Of a stretch of DNA of 52,551 bases, positions 1 to 8,204 are shown in pieces. Both the position numbers and the translations under genes were made by a program. A model generated the notes under the pieces. That model worked only from the letters and a program-made list of their open reading frames with translations, was not told where the DNA came from and made no database searches. Origin of the DNA: Pirellula sp. Lineage in GTDB: Bacteria; Planctomycetota; Planctomycetia; Pirellulales; Pirellulaceae. The stretch lies in the NCBI GenBank assembly GCA_021300015.1, contig JAJTFB010000046.1, positions 1-52,551 on the forward strand. Reading direction: 5' to 3'. Within the stretch, counting starts at the first letter, position 1, and each line of letters opens with the position of its first letter.

Positions 1-1272
1 GCCGGTGTCTACGAAACAGCGCGTTTCGTTGTCGTACACGGTCACGGACCAGAACTGAGCAACCGGTGCGTCCTTGGGAACCTTCAGGTGGTAACTATTG
101 CTTCCGTTGAGCCATTGTCCCTGATTGTCTTTGGCGGCTTCTAGGTAGAGTTGTCCAAACCCGACGGTCCGGCCCATCATCCCAACGGAAACACCTACCG
201 CTTCGTAGAACCAAGAGGTCCGCTCGTCGAGTTGTGTATGGTATTGGGCTTCTTGATTGGTTTCCTTGAGAAACAGCGAGATATCCCAATGCTTGTTGGG
301 CCAGACTTTCGCCCCTTGAAAACGTTTCTCGTAGGCGATGGTTCGAGCCATCACCTCGCCCGTTCTCGAAGCGTCCAAGAGGATCTTTTTTTGCCGTTCG
401 GTCGGAGCAAACGGCTTGCCCTTTTCAATCCCCAGTGGCTGAAGCATCCCCATGATCATCCGATCGCGCTCGTGGACGGGTTCTTCGTTGATGATCTTCG
501 AGAGCCCTTCCCAGTAATCCAAACCGCGAGGTTGTACACCGGACCATTTGCGGCCATTGGGAGATACATGCCGAGTCGGTGTTGGATTCGCCCGCTGGCT
601 GTAAGGATAGATTTTCAAGCCATCGACAAGCGCCCTGGCCTTGATCGGGTCGGACTCCAAGGCTCGGTGAGCCGACCATATGTTGACCGTCGGGGAGCGA
701 AATACGTAATAGCCTTCGGGTTGCATGTCCGGGTCGTCAGGACCGAGGATCAGGTACTTGCCCCCGGCCCCTTTGTCTGGTCCGGTTTGCCCTGAGTCGG
801 TGATCGGCCGTTGCCAGAAGTCGGTGAATCCACCTGCGGTTGCTCCGGCAGGGACCTCAAGGACCAGTGGGCCGGTTTCCTTCAGGTTCGGAAACGCCAT
901 GATGTACGGTGTGGTCGCATTGGCTGTCAGCAGTCCCAATTTGTCTTGGAATGTGATGTAGTCGACGTAGTCGCACTTGCCCGCACCGAACTTGACCAGA
1001 TGCTCGTTTTGCCATTGCTCCATGGCCATCAGAGGCAAGGCCCAGAGGTAGGCCTGACAGGCTCGTTGATAATCGATATCGTCGAAGACCTTCTGCGCCG
1101 TCTGGGCCGTTGGGTATCCGTTCGCGAGTTCAAGTACACCTAGACGGGTTTCCACGCCACCGGTCGTTGGAAGCAATGGAGCGTTGGGAGTTTCTTGGGC
1201 CTCGAGCGTTGTCGGTGCGCAGGCGGTGAGCGCAACGATGGCACTGGCGATCGTTCGGCGAAAGGGGTTCAT
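1..1272 (-). CDS. DUF1254/DUF1214 domain secreted protein, 3' end cut by window edge
   Basis: Reading the minus strand from the ATG at 1272 gives 424 codons without a stop, running off the left edge. The N-terminus MNPFRRTIASAIVALTACA is a plausible signal peptide, with cleavage near LEAQ. The middle (YLWALPLMAMEQWQ, then TANATTPYIMAFPNL) matches DUF1254, and the visible C-terminal part (VPKDAPVAQFWSVTVYDNET) matches the start of the DUF1214 core. Family members are roughly 450-500 residues, so only a short C-terminal piece should be missing. The family is exported and has no well-established biochemical function. The gene lies 239 bp downstream of ruvB on the same strand. No Shine-Dalgarno sequence is visible before the start, as for many genes here. 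Family assignment is fairly sure; function is unknown. Confidence 0.85.
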   Translation of the reverse strand, partial: MNPFRRTIASAIVALTACAPTTLEAQETPNAPLLPTTGGVETRLGVLELANGYPTAQTAQKVFDDIDYQRACQAYLWALPLMAMEQWQNEHLVKFGAGKCDYVDYITFQDKLGLLTANATTPYIMAFPNLKETGPLVLEVPAGATAGGFTDFWQRPITDSGQTGPDKGAGGKYLILGPDDPDMQPEGYYVFRSPTVNIWSAHRALESDPIKARALVDGLKIYPYSQRANPTPTRHVSPNGRKWSGVQPRGLDYWEGLSKIINEEPVHERDRMIMGMLQPLGIEKGKPFAPTERQKKILLDASRTGEVMARTIAYEKRFQGAKVWPNKHWDISLFLKETNQEAQYHTQLDERTSWFYEAVGVSVGMMGRTVGFGQLYLEAAKDNQGQWLNGSNSYHLKVPKDAPVAQFWSVTVYDNETRCFVDTG

Positions 1273-1460
1273 AGGTTGCTTGCTTTTGTTTTTGAATGAA
1301 GAGGGTTCGGTCAACTTCTGAAAAGTTCGAGAACCAGTCTCTACTGCAGAAACCGACTGGTCAAGTCCCCAAGAGTGCGAGGTACAACCTCAGAAATTGG
1401 AGTGGAAATACTCTGGTTGTAGAGTGGTTTTTTCAGCGTAAATTCGCTCGGAGCCCGGAG

Positions 1461-1480
1461 GGCGGCAAGTGCCTGCCGCC
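1461..1480. other. perfect 7-bp GC hairpin in the ruvB-DUF1254 gap
   Basis: GGCGGCA (1461-1467) and TGCCGCC (1474-1480) form a perfect stem with a six-base loop, about 30 bases downstream of the ruvB stop. No T-run follows on either strand, so it is not a classical intrinsic terminator. It may be a pause or 3'-end stabilising structure. The rest of the 1273-1511 gap shows nothing recognisable. Confidence 0.3.
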
Positions 1481-1511
1481 GCGCGTAAGCCGACGGTCTG
1501 CTGCGTCAGAC

Positions 1512-2699
1512 TCAGGTACGAGGAGAGTTTTTCAGAACGTTCAAGCCCAAGGGGGTAACCATTCGGCCTCGTTGGGTTCGGATGATCATTTCCGAACGGA
1601 GCAGGAACGGTTCGACTTCGTCCTCGAGGGTGTCTGAGGAGATGCCCATGGTATGAGCGATGGCCTCGAGGCCTGCGGGTCCACCTGCGAAGACTCGAAC
1701 GATCGTTTCGAGGTACTTGCGGTCCTGGCGATCTAAGCCTTGCGAATCGATGCCGAGCATTTCGAGGGCGTTCTGGGCGATCGTTAAATTCACTCGGCCA
1801 TCGGCCTTGCTCATCGCGTAGTCGCGGACCCACAGGAGTCGACCGTTGGCCACGCGAGGGGTACCTCGTGAACGCTTGGCGATCTCCATCAAGGCGTCGT
1901 GTTCGACCTGCACGCGAAGTTTATCCGCATTGCGCTCGAGGATGCGGACCAAGTCCTCTTGGGTGTAATAGCTCAGATGCTGTCGGATGTGGAACCGGTC
2001 ACGGAGCGGACCGCTGAGCATTCCGGCACGAGTCGTCGCGCCGATAAGGGTAAAGGGTTGAAGTTTGAGATTCAACGTTCGAGCGTTGACCCCTTCGCCC
2101 AATACGATGTCGACTCGAAAGTCTTCCATGGCCGTGTAGAGGAATTCCTCGACCGGCTTGGGCAATCGGTGGATCTCATCGATGAACAGGACCGAGCGTC
2201 GTTGCAGGTTCGTCAGGTAGGGCAAGATTTCTTTAGGGGCTTTGAGACTCGGTCCGCTGGCCATTTCGACATGGACGCCGAGTTCCTGTGGGATGCAGAC
2301 GGCAAAGGTCGTCTTGCCGAGTCCGGGCGGTCCGTCGAGCAGGATGTGCCCGAGGGGATCCTCGCGTTTATTGGCCGCATCGATGGCGATCTTCAGAACC
2401 TCCATGACTTCTCGCTGGCCGATCATTTCGCCGATCCGCTTGGGGCGCAGGACCGAGTCGTTTTCCGAGCGGGTCGCGCCGAGCCCGAGAGGTTTGCCCG
2501 GGTCGACTTTGCCAGGGGCGACGTTACTTGGCTCGGCTTGGTCCTGGTCGGAATGGTCCTGGTCGCTCAGATCGGCTTGCGATTCGAACGGAACGTCGGT
2601 CGGGTCGCTTGGAACAGCCTTCTTTCCAGAGCCCTTGCTGGGCTCCTTGGCGGGCTCTTTGGCATGGTCGCCTGGCCCAATTTTTCGCTCGCGCACCAT
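1512..2699 (-). CDS. ruvB: Holliday junction branch migration helicase RuvB
   Basis: RuvB is the AAA+ motor that drives branch migration of Holliday junctions with RuvA. In this 395-residue protein the Walker A motif is GPPGLGKTT (about 123-131), Walker B is FIDEIH (172-177), sensor 1 is GATTR (220-224) and the arginine-finger region is GPLRDRF (about 230-236). The C-terminal winged-helix domain is recognisable by FAGGPAGLEAIA. The oddity is a hydrophilic N-terminal extension of about 80 residues, rich in K, E, P, D and Q (KEPAKEPSK, then DQDHSDQDQ), before the usual start of the fold at LRPKRIGEMIGQ. The first residues MVRERKI resemble normal RuvB starts, so this start is kept. ruvA and ruvC are not adjacent. 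Confidence 0.96.
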   Translation of the reverse strand: MVRERKIGPGDHAKEPAKEPSKGSGKKAVPSDPTDVPFESQADLSDQDHSDQDQAEPSNVAPGKVDPGKPLGLGATRSENDSVLRPKRIGEMIGQREVMEVLKIAIDAANKREDPLGHILLDGPPGLGKTTFAVCIPQELGVHVEMASGPSLKAPKEILPYLTNLQRRSVLFIDEIHRLPKPVEEFLYTAMEDFRVDIVLGEGVNARTLNLKLQPFTLIGATTRAGMLSGPLRDRFHIRQHLSYYTQEDLVRILERNADKLRVQVEHDALMEIAKRSRGTPRVANGRLLWVRDYAMSKADGRVNLTIAQNALEMLGIDSQGLDRQDRKYLETIVRVFAGGPAGLEAIAHTMGISSDTLEDEVEPFLLRSEMIIRTQRGRMVTPLGLNVLKNSPRT

Positions 2700-2919
2700 T
2701 TCCTAAAGCCTTAGCTCCTAGAGGTTTTAGCTATGTTTCCGTGCTGGTCCATCCGTGCAGGTCCACCCTTGCGGTGCAGTTATAGCAGATACGGGAGTTA
2801 TGGTTCTCGGGGCTCGGGAAGTCAAGACGAGGGGTTAATTATGCAAAAAATAAGGATTTCTTGGAACGATTGCCTAACTTCGTTCTCTTTTCCTTAAGCT
2901 TTTCTCTATGATTTTCCGT

Positions 2920-3004
2920 ATTCCTACGGAAGGACGCTTTGCGCGCCTATCCGGACCGACCTGCGGAGTAAGCTTGGCAGTCCGGCGGAGCGTCCTGGCG
3001 GAAT
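2920..3004. repeat. nested inverted repeat (potential 85-nt hairpin) in the 2700-3043 gap
   Basis: Three nested arm pairs are visible: ATTCC (2920-2924) with GGAAT (3000-3004), AGGACGCT (2931-2938) with AGCGTCCT (2989-2996), and CCGGAC (2951-2956) with GTCCGG (2980-2985). All are perfect and in the right order for one long interrupted stem. It lies 40 bases before the dockerin gene start, so it could be a 5' leader structure, a small RNA or a degenerate REP-like element. Nothing else was recognised between 2700 and 3043, the divergent promoter region of ruvB and the dockerin gene. Confidence 0.45.
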
Positions 3005-3043
3005 ATTTCGTGGATCGAAGGATCGAATCAGAGGCACCCAACC

Positions 3044-3871
3044 TTGAGAAACCCAATCTTGAAAAACAGCAACTTGAAACTCGGTCTGGAATCCTTGGAA
3101 TCGCGTAAGCTCTGTGCGGTCGATTTGTCGGTCGATTCGCCCATAGAGTGCTTTGTGGGCCACCTTCCTTCATTCGCCATGGTGTCGTCGGCCAGCGGCG
3201 AGACTCGCCGACTTGCTGCCGATGTCGATGGAGATGGTCGGGTCAGTCCCATCGATGCTCTTCGCGTGATCGACGCTTTGAATCGCGTCGGTACGTCGCG
3301 ACCGGTTTCGGGTGGCGAAGGAGAGCAAGAGCCGATTGGGAGCCTTGATACCAACAGCGACGGGTCGTTGAACCCGATCGATGTGTTGGTCGTGATCGAT
3401 GCTCTCAATGCTTTTGAGGGCTTCGAGGCGACTGCCTTCGAGGGCTTTGAAGCGACGGCTTTTGAGGAGTTCGAGGCGACTGCCTTTGAGGATGTAGAAG
3501 CTACGGCTTACGAGACCGATGTGGTCTTCGAGGAATACGATACTGAGTTTGATTTTTCTTGGGTCAAGCGGGGTGGGATCGACGATGAGTTCCCTCTGTT
3601 CCTCGACGAGCGATTCGAGCTTTTTGCTTTGGAGGATTTCTCTGAAGAATTCACTAAGGAATTCTCCGAGGAGTTCGCTGAGTTCACCGAGCTCTACCCT
3701 GTCTATGCGACCGCGGGGGTAGGTTCCACTGGACTAATGAATGTAGCCATGTTTTCTCAGAACGGTCCCCTTGGGCATGCGATGCGCAAGAACATGTTGG
3801 AAGACGCGGGTCTTGAGCCTGCGGTTGTCAGTTACTTTTCGAGCAATTTCCTTCGTGGATTTGCACGCTAG
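3044..3871 (+). CDS. small secreted dockerin-type protein with acidic octapeptide repeats
   Basis: The start is a TTG at 3044, supported by GAGG at 3031-3034. The 275-residue protein opens with LGLESLESRKLCAVD, which resembles the N-terminal LE-LE-R motif common in planctomycete surface proteins. Two dockerin-like EF-hand units follow (DVDGDGRVSPIDALRVIDAL near 60 and DTNSDGSLNPIDVLVVIDAL near 102), expected to bind calcium. Next come four octapeptides of the form EGFEATAF (about 125-156) and a second acidic stretch (FSEEFTKEFSEEF). In related proteins such modules usually sit at the ends of very long proteins, so this short stand-alone form is unusual. An intrinsic terminator follows, so it is probably monocistronic. 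Function is unknown; export and calcium binding are inferred. Confidence 0.8.
   Translation: MRNPILKNSNLKLGLESLESRKLCAVDLSVDSPIECFVGHLPSFAMVSSASGETRRLAADVDGDGRVSPIDALRVIDALNRVGTSRPVSGGEGEQEPIGSLDTNSDGSLNPIDVLVVIDALNAFEGFEATAFEGFEATAFEEFEATAFEDVEATAYETDVVFEEYDTEFDFSWVKRGGIDDEFPLFLDERFELFALEDFSEEFTKEFSEEFAEFTELYPVYATAGVGSTGLMNVAMFSQNGPLGHAMRKNMLEDAGLEPAVVSYFSSNFLRGFAR
3416..3511 (+). repeat. four tandem 24-bp repeats inside the dockerin gene
   Basis: Four in-frame 24-bp units, each starting GAGG or GAGGA, encode EGFEATAF, EGFEATAF, EEFEATAF and EDVEATAY. Units differ mainly at third codon positions, so the protein repeat appears to be under selection. Copy number could vary between strains. 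Confidence 0.8.
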
Positions 3872-3922
3872 GAATCTCCAAGCATCGCGTTGGATTTCTT
3901 CCTGGGATGGTTTACACTGAGG

Positions 3923-3951
3923 GCTCCGTGTGAGAAACGCGGAGCTTTTTT
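3923..3951 (+). terminator. rho-independent terminator after the dockerin gene
   Basis: GCTCCG (3923-3928) pairs with CGGAGC (3940-3945). The stem extends by a T-G wobble, a G-C and a T-A pair around a GAGAA loop, and six T residues follow (3946-3951). It lies 52 bases after the dockerin stop and before the TlpA-like gene. Confidence 0.8.
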
Positions 3952-3985
3952 GTTGACTGTTCCCACCACATAGGATTCCATTGCT

Positions 3986-5182
3986 ATGCGTCCTCGAACG
4001 ATCGCCAACTCGTTTCTGCTCTCTGTTTTGGTTTTGCCGGCGTGCGATTTGGTTTCAGGCCAAGAAATCAAAGAGAACTTCATCGCTTCGGGGATGTCGC
4101 AAAAGATGGGTGGGTATCGCCCGATTCGCGCTGCGATGAGCGACGATGCCAAGGGGATCGATAAGACCCCCGAAGGACTGACGGCTCCGAAGTTTGGCAA
4201 ATTCGAGCTCGATGGGAAGACTTGGGCGTTCATTCTCGATGAGCCTGAGGATGGCAAAGCTGCCCTTTACATCGATGCGAATCAAGATGGCGATTTGACC
4301 AATGACCCTCAGGTCGAATGGACGATGCGCAAGCAGGGTGAGTTTAGCACTTACAACGGCTCGGCGAAAATCGAGTTGAACAAGGATCAAGCTGGCGCGT
4401 TGGGGATGTACCGTTTTGATCCCAAGGATCCGAGTCGTGCCCAGCTCAAGGACGCGCTGATGTATTACATCGACTTTGGTACGGAGTTCCAAATGGAGAT
4501 CGACGGCAAAGAGTTCAAGACCTTTGCTGCTGGCCCATTGGCTCCCAACGCGATGCTTCCGATGGACCGAAACGGCGACGGACGCGTGAGCCGCAATTAC
4601 GAGATGGTGCGTCTGGGAGCACCGTTTAACTTCACCGGCAAGACCTATGTTCTCGAGGCCGTCGATGGCAAGCTATCGTTGAGCAAGTCCGAGACCGAGT
4701 TGCCCGAGATGCCAATGCCACCGGATCTGCGACTTGGTCAAAAAGCTTTGGAATTCACGGCCACGACGATGGACGGCAAAGAGGTGCGTTTCCCACAGGA
4801 CTACAAGGGCAAGTTGGTGATGCTCGACTTCTGGGCGACTTGGTGCGGTCCTTGCATCCGTGAGATTCCGAACATGAAGAAGGCTTACGATGCCCATCAT
4901 GAGAACGGCTTCGAAATCCTTGGGGTCAGTTTTGACCAAGAGAAGATGGAGGAGAAGATCAAGGAGTTTCTCGAGAATCGCGAGTTGCCTTGGGCACAGA
5001 TCTACGAGGGCAAGTACTGGGAGACCTCGTTGGGCAAGATGCACGACGTCAGTGGGATTCCGTTCGTGTTATTGGTCGACGGGGACACCGGGGTGATTTT
5101 GGGGACGGCCCAAGAGCTCCGCGGTGAGGGTCTCAGCGATTTTATCGCTGAGAAGCTCGAGAAGAAAAAAGGATCGAACTGA
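3986..5182 (+). CDS. TlpA-like thioredoxin-fold protein, exported
   Basis: The 398-residue protein begins with a signal peptide (hydrophobic LLSVLVLPAC, possibly a lipoprotein cysteine at 20). Residues 30-235 form a planctomycete-type region with two DxNxDGxxxx calcium-binding-like loops (DANQDGDLTND near 97 and DRNGDGRVSRN near 194). The C-terminal third is a TlpA/ResA-type thioredoxin domain with the active site WCGPC (286-290) and the cis-proline loop GIPF (357-360). Such proteins reduce or isomerise extracytoplasmic disulfides, for example during cytochrome c maturation. That role is an inference here, although the window does encode haem-c proteins. A terminator precedes the gene, so it has its own promoter, which was not identified with confidence. 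Confidence 0.9.
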   Translation: MRPRTIANSFLLSVLVLPACDLVSGQEIKENFIASGMSQKMGGYRPIRAAMSDDAKGIDKTPEGLTAPKFGKFELDGKTWAFILDEPEDGKAALYIDANQDGDLTNDPQVEWTMRKQGEFSTYNGSAKIELNKDQAGALGMYRFDPKDPSRAQLKDALMYYIDFGTEFQMEIDGKEFKTFAAGPLAPNAMLPMDRNGDGRVSRNYEMVRLGAPFNFTGKTYVLEAVDGKLSLSKSETELPEMPMPPDLRLGQKALEFTATTMDGKEVRFPQDYKGKLVMLDFWATWCGPCIREIPNMKKAYDAHHENGFEILGVSFDQEKMEEKIKEFLENRELPWAQIYEGKYWETSLGKMHDVSGIPFVLLVDGDTGVILGTAQELRGEGLSDFIAEKLEKKKGSN

Positions 5183-5216
5183 TCCTTGGAATTCCCTTTG
5201 GCATTCGGAGGCAAAG

Positions 5217-5345
5217 CCGAATGGCGTTGAATTGGTGTCAGCGGAAGTGCGCAAGCACTCCGGTGAGTGATGGAATGTGCTCGACGTTGCAGTTTTTTTC
5301 ACCGGACGGCAAGCGCCGTTCCGCTTTTAATTCAACGCCAATCGG
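5217..5345. repeat. REPIN-like palindromic element (two inverted REP-type hairpins)
   Basis: The left arm (5217-5266) and the right arm (5299-5345) are inverted copies. Reading the right arm backwards, both share CCGA(A/T)TGGCGTTGAATT, GCGGAA, a 12-base hairpin core and TCCGGTGA. The only length difference is seven versus four bases between the GAATT and GCGG motifs. The hairpin cores differ but each stays paired: GTGC/GCAC on the left and CGGC/GCCG on the right, so changes are compensatory. Related single copies lie at 48367-48413. The element fills most of the 5183-5396 gap between the TlpA-like gene and the convergent desaturase gene. No transposase of the RAYT type is visible in the window. 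Confidence 0.7.
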
Positions 5346-5396
5346 GACTCGAGCTAGATTAGCTTGAGTCAATGATGCTTGATAAATCAGTTTAGG

Positions 5397-6335
5397 CTAA
5401 TTTGGCTGCAGTTGATCATGGTGGGCCTCGTTGGCTTGGCGGGGACCGACAAGGTTCCAGGCCAAGCCCATGCGGGCTAGGATGTTGATGAACCACCAGG
5501 ATGGATCGAATTCGAACCAGCGATGTCCGTGTTGGGCGCTTCGCTGGTCTGCATGGTGGTTGTTGTGCCAGCCTTCGCCGAACGTCAGGTAGGCGACCCA
5601 CCAAGAGTTGGTGCTGTTGTCCCGGGTTTCGTAGTTGCGATACCCCCATTTGTGGCAGACCGAATTGACGGCCCAGGTGACATGGAGGGTGAAGATGGTC
5701 CGGACAATGACACCCCAGGTAAACCAAGAAGCGGCCAACCAGAGAGCTTGGGCGTTGCTGCCCGTGGTGGCCAGTCCAAAGAGATATCCGAGTCCGACGA
5801 GGATCGCTGCGTGGGTGACATAGACCCAGAACCACATGAGGTTTCGCTCGAGTTTGAAGTAGAACGGGTCACGCAATAGGTCGCGGACGTAGCGTTCGAA
5901 GTGCACCACACCGTCGTGGCGTCGGTCGACGAAGAGCAACCAGCCGACATGTCCCCAGAGGAAATCGACCCATGGGGAATGGGGGTCGGGTTGATGATCG
6001 CTGTGTTGGTGGTGCATGCGATGGATGGCGACCCAGCGCGCGGGTGAGTCTTGGAGGGTGCAGATACCGCACAGTGCGATGAAATGCTCAAGACGTTTAG
6101 GGCATTCGAATCCGCGGTGGGTCAGGAGTCGGTGGTAACCGATGGAGACCCCTAGGCCGTCGAATAGAATGTGGGCCATGATCCCGACGACCAACCCGCT
6201 CCAGGAGAAGAGGCTTGGGAAAAACGCCAGGACTCCTAGGAGGTGGACTGTCAAAAGGGACAGTGCGTAGGGCCAGTAGACGGTAAGGGGTTGGGTTTCG
6301 ACCGGGTGGTCGAGTTGTTTGCTTCGTTGCAACAT
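5397..6335 (-). CDS. delta-9-type fatty acid desaturase (membrane, di-iron)
   Basis: The 312-residue integral membrane protein carries the three histidine boxes of the acyl-CoA/acyl-lipid desaturase family: HRLLTH (68-73), HRMHH (105-109) and HNNHH (257-261). Surrounding motifs are also typical (GYHRLLTHRGF, RWVAIHRMHHQHSD, TFGEGWHNNHHA). Hydrophobic segments lie near 20-60 and 165-220. The enzyme should use oxygen and a ferredoxin- or cytochrome-type donor to place a double bond in membrane acyl chains, adjusting fluidity. Spacing to lepA (starting on the same strand further right, ending at 6363) is 27 bp, so co-transcription with the ROK-lepA unit is possible. Exact regiospecificity cannot be read from sequence. 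Confidence 0.93.
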   Translation of the reverse strand: MLQRSKQLDHPVETQPLTVYWPYALSLLTVHLLGVLAFFPSLFSWSGLVVGIMAHILFDGLGVSIGYHRLLTHRGFECPKRLEHFIALCGICTLQDSPARWVAIHRMHHQHSDHQPDPHSPWVDFLWGHVGWLLFVDRRHDGVVHFERYVRDLLRDPFYFKLERNLMWFWVYVTHAAILVGLGYLFGLATTGSNAQALWLAASWFTWGVIVRTIFTLHVTWAVNSVCHKWGYRNYETRDNSTNSWWVAYLTFGEGWHNNHHADQRSAQHGHRWFEFDPSWWFINILARMGLAWNLVGPRQANEAHHDQLQPN

Positions 6336-6362
6336 TGAAAGACATCCTTGTTTTTCATGGTG

Positions 6363-8204
6363 TTACTTGCTGTCAGAGGATCCTGTATCCAAGACTGCCA
6401 TGAAGGCTTTTTGGGGGATATCGACCGAGCCGATCGATTTCATCCGCTTCTTGCCTTCCTTCTGTTTAGCCCACAATTTCCTTTTGCGGGTGATATCGCC
6501 ACCGTAGCATTTGGCGGTGACGTTTTTGCGGAGAGCCGGGACGGTTTCCCGTGCGATGACTCGCGATCCGATGGCGGCTTGGACGGCCACTTCGAACATG
6601 TGTCGGTCGATTTCTTCCTTGAGTTTTTTGACCACAGCGCGACCTCGTCGATCCGAGTCTCGGCGGTCGCAGATGATGCTCAAGGCGTCGACGCGTTTGC
6701 CGTTGACGAGGATATCCATGCGTACCAGATCGGCTTCTTCGTAGCCGATGATTTCGTAGTCCATGGTGCCATAGCCACGGGTTGCACTTTTCAATTTGTC
6801 GTGAAGGTCGTAGATGACTTCAGCGAGCGGTAGATCGTAGCTGACCATGGCGCGCGTTCCCGAGAGGTATTCGTTGCCTCGGAGGATCCCGCGTCGGTCT
6901 TGGCAGAGTTTCATGGTCACTCCGATGTATTCGGTCGGCAGAACGAAGTTCACGCGGACGATCGGTTGGCGGAATTCTTCGATGTCGCCCGACTCGGGGA
7001 CTTCTTGAGGGCGGTGGATTTCAAGCCGTTCCCCGCCGCGTTTGATGATTTCGTAGGTCACATTCGGAGCGGTTTGGACCAGGTCGATATCGCATTCGTT
7101 CTCGAGGCGTTGCTGGATGATTTCCATGTGCAGGAGGCCGAGGAAACCGCAGCGAAAGCCGAATCCGAGGGCTTCGCTCGTCTCGGGAGCGAATTCGAAC
7201 GAGGGGTCGTTGATCGAAAGTTTTTCCAAGGCATCTCGCAGTTCGGAGAAGTCTTGTCCATCGCTCGGATAGAGGCCGCAGTAGACCATGCGTTTAGGGG
7301 GTTGGTAACCTTCGAGCGGTTCGACTTTGTCGTTGTTGGCATGGACAACGGTATCGCCGATACGGACTTCTTTGAGGGACTTGATATTGCAGATCAAGTA
7401 GCCGACTTCGCCGGCGGTGAGTTTATCGACCGCCCTGCGTTCGGGGACAAACTGGCCGAGTTCGAGGACTTCGTGGTTGACCCCGGCTCGGTAAAACCGG
7501 ACCTTGTCCCCCCGTTTGACTTCTCCCGACATGAGCCGCACGTAGGTGATCGCTCCTCGGTAGTCGTCGTAGTGGGAATCGAACACCATGGCCTGGAGGT
7601 GTCCTGTGGGGGTTCCCGATGGGGGTGGTACGCGTTCGACGATGGCCGCAAGGAGTTCATCGATTCCGATGCCAGCTTTTCCGGAGCATTTGACGATTTC
7701 CGTCGGGTCGATCCCGAGGATATGGTTCATTTCGGTGGTGACTTCATCGACTCGGGCGTGGTTGAGGTCGATTTTGTTGATGACCGGAATGATTTTCAGG
7801 TCGTGGTCCATGGCCGAGTAGGCGTTGGCGACGGTTTGGGCTTCGACGCCTTGGAAAGCATCGACCAGGAGCAAGGCTCCTTCGCAGCAGGACAACGAGC
7901 GGGAGACTTCGTATTGGAAGTCGACGTGACCGGGGGTATCGATGAGGTTCAGCTCGTAGAGCAGGCCTTTGTAGATGTACCTGAGCGATACGGCTTTGGC
8001 TTTGATGGTGATTCCGCGTTCGCGTTCAAGATCCATCGCATCGAGGAGCTGCTCCTTCATCTTGCGGATTTCGACGGTTCCGGTCCGTTCGAGCAAGCGG
8101 TCGGCCAGGGTGCTCTTTCCGTGGTCGATATGAGCGATGATGCAGAAGTTTCGGATCCGTTCGATCGGGACATCGCCGGTAGTTTTTAGTTCTTTTCCGT
8201 TCAT
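6363..8204 (-). CDS. lepA: elongation factor 4 (LepA)
   Basis: The 613-residue protein is a full-length translational GTPase of the LepA/EF4 family, which acts on stalled or mistranslocated ribosomes. G1 is AHIDHGKST (24-32), G3 is DTPGH (89-93) and G4 is NKID (143-146). The LepA-specific C-terminal domain ends with the basic TRKRKLWAKQKEGKKRMK stretch that contacts the ribosome. The ATG at 8204 overlaps the TGA of the upstream ROK kinase gene as ATGA (8204-8201), so the two are probably translationally coupled. The desaturase gene follows 27 bp later. Identification is certain. Confidence 0.98.
   Translation of the reverse strand: MNGKELKTTGDVPIERIRNFCIIAHIDHGKSTLADRLLERTGTVEIRKMKEQLLDAMDLERERGITIKAKAVSLRYIYKGLLYELNLIDTPGHVDFQYEVSRSLSCCEGALLLVDAFQGVEAQTVANAYSAMDHDLKIIPVINKIDLNHARVDEVTTEMNHILGIDPTEIVKCSGKAGIGIDELLAAIVERVPPPSGTPTGHLQAMVFDSHYDDYRGAITYVRLMSGEVKRGDKVRFYRAGVNHEVLELGQFVPERRAVDKLTAGEVGYLICNIKSLKEVRIGDTVVHANNDKVEPLEGYQPPKRMVYCGLYPSDGQDFSELRDALEKLSINDPSFEFAPETSEALGFGFRCGFLGLLHMEIIQQRLENECDIDLVQTAPNVTYEIIKRGGERLEIHRPQEVPESGDIEEFRQPIVRVNFVLPTEYIGVTMKLCQDRRGILRGNEYLSGTRAMVSYDLPLAEVIYDLHDKLKSATRGYGTMDYEIIGYEEADLVRMDILVNGKRVDALSIICDRRDSDRRGRAVVKKLKEEIDRHMFEVAVQAAIGSRVIARETVPALRKNVTAKCYGGDITRKRKLWAKQKEGKKRMKSIGSVDIPQKAFMAVLDTGSSDSK

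Noticed and set aside
6900..8189. 429-codon plus-strand frame
   Set aside because: It lies wholly antisense to lepA, whose motifs are unambiguous; the Asp/Phe/Val-rich product is typical of such shadows.
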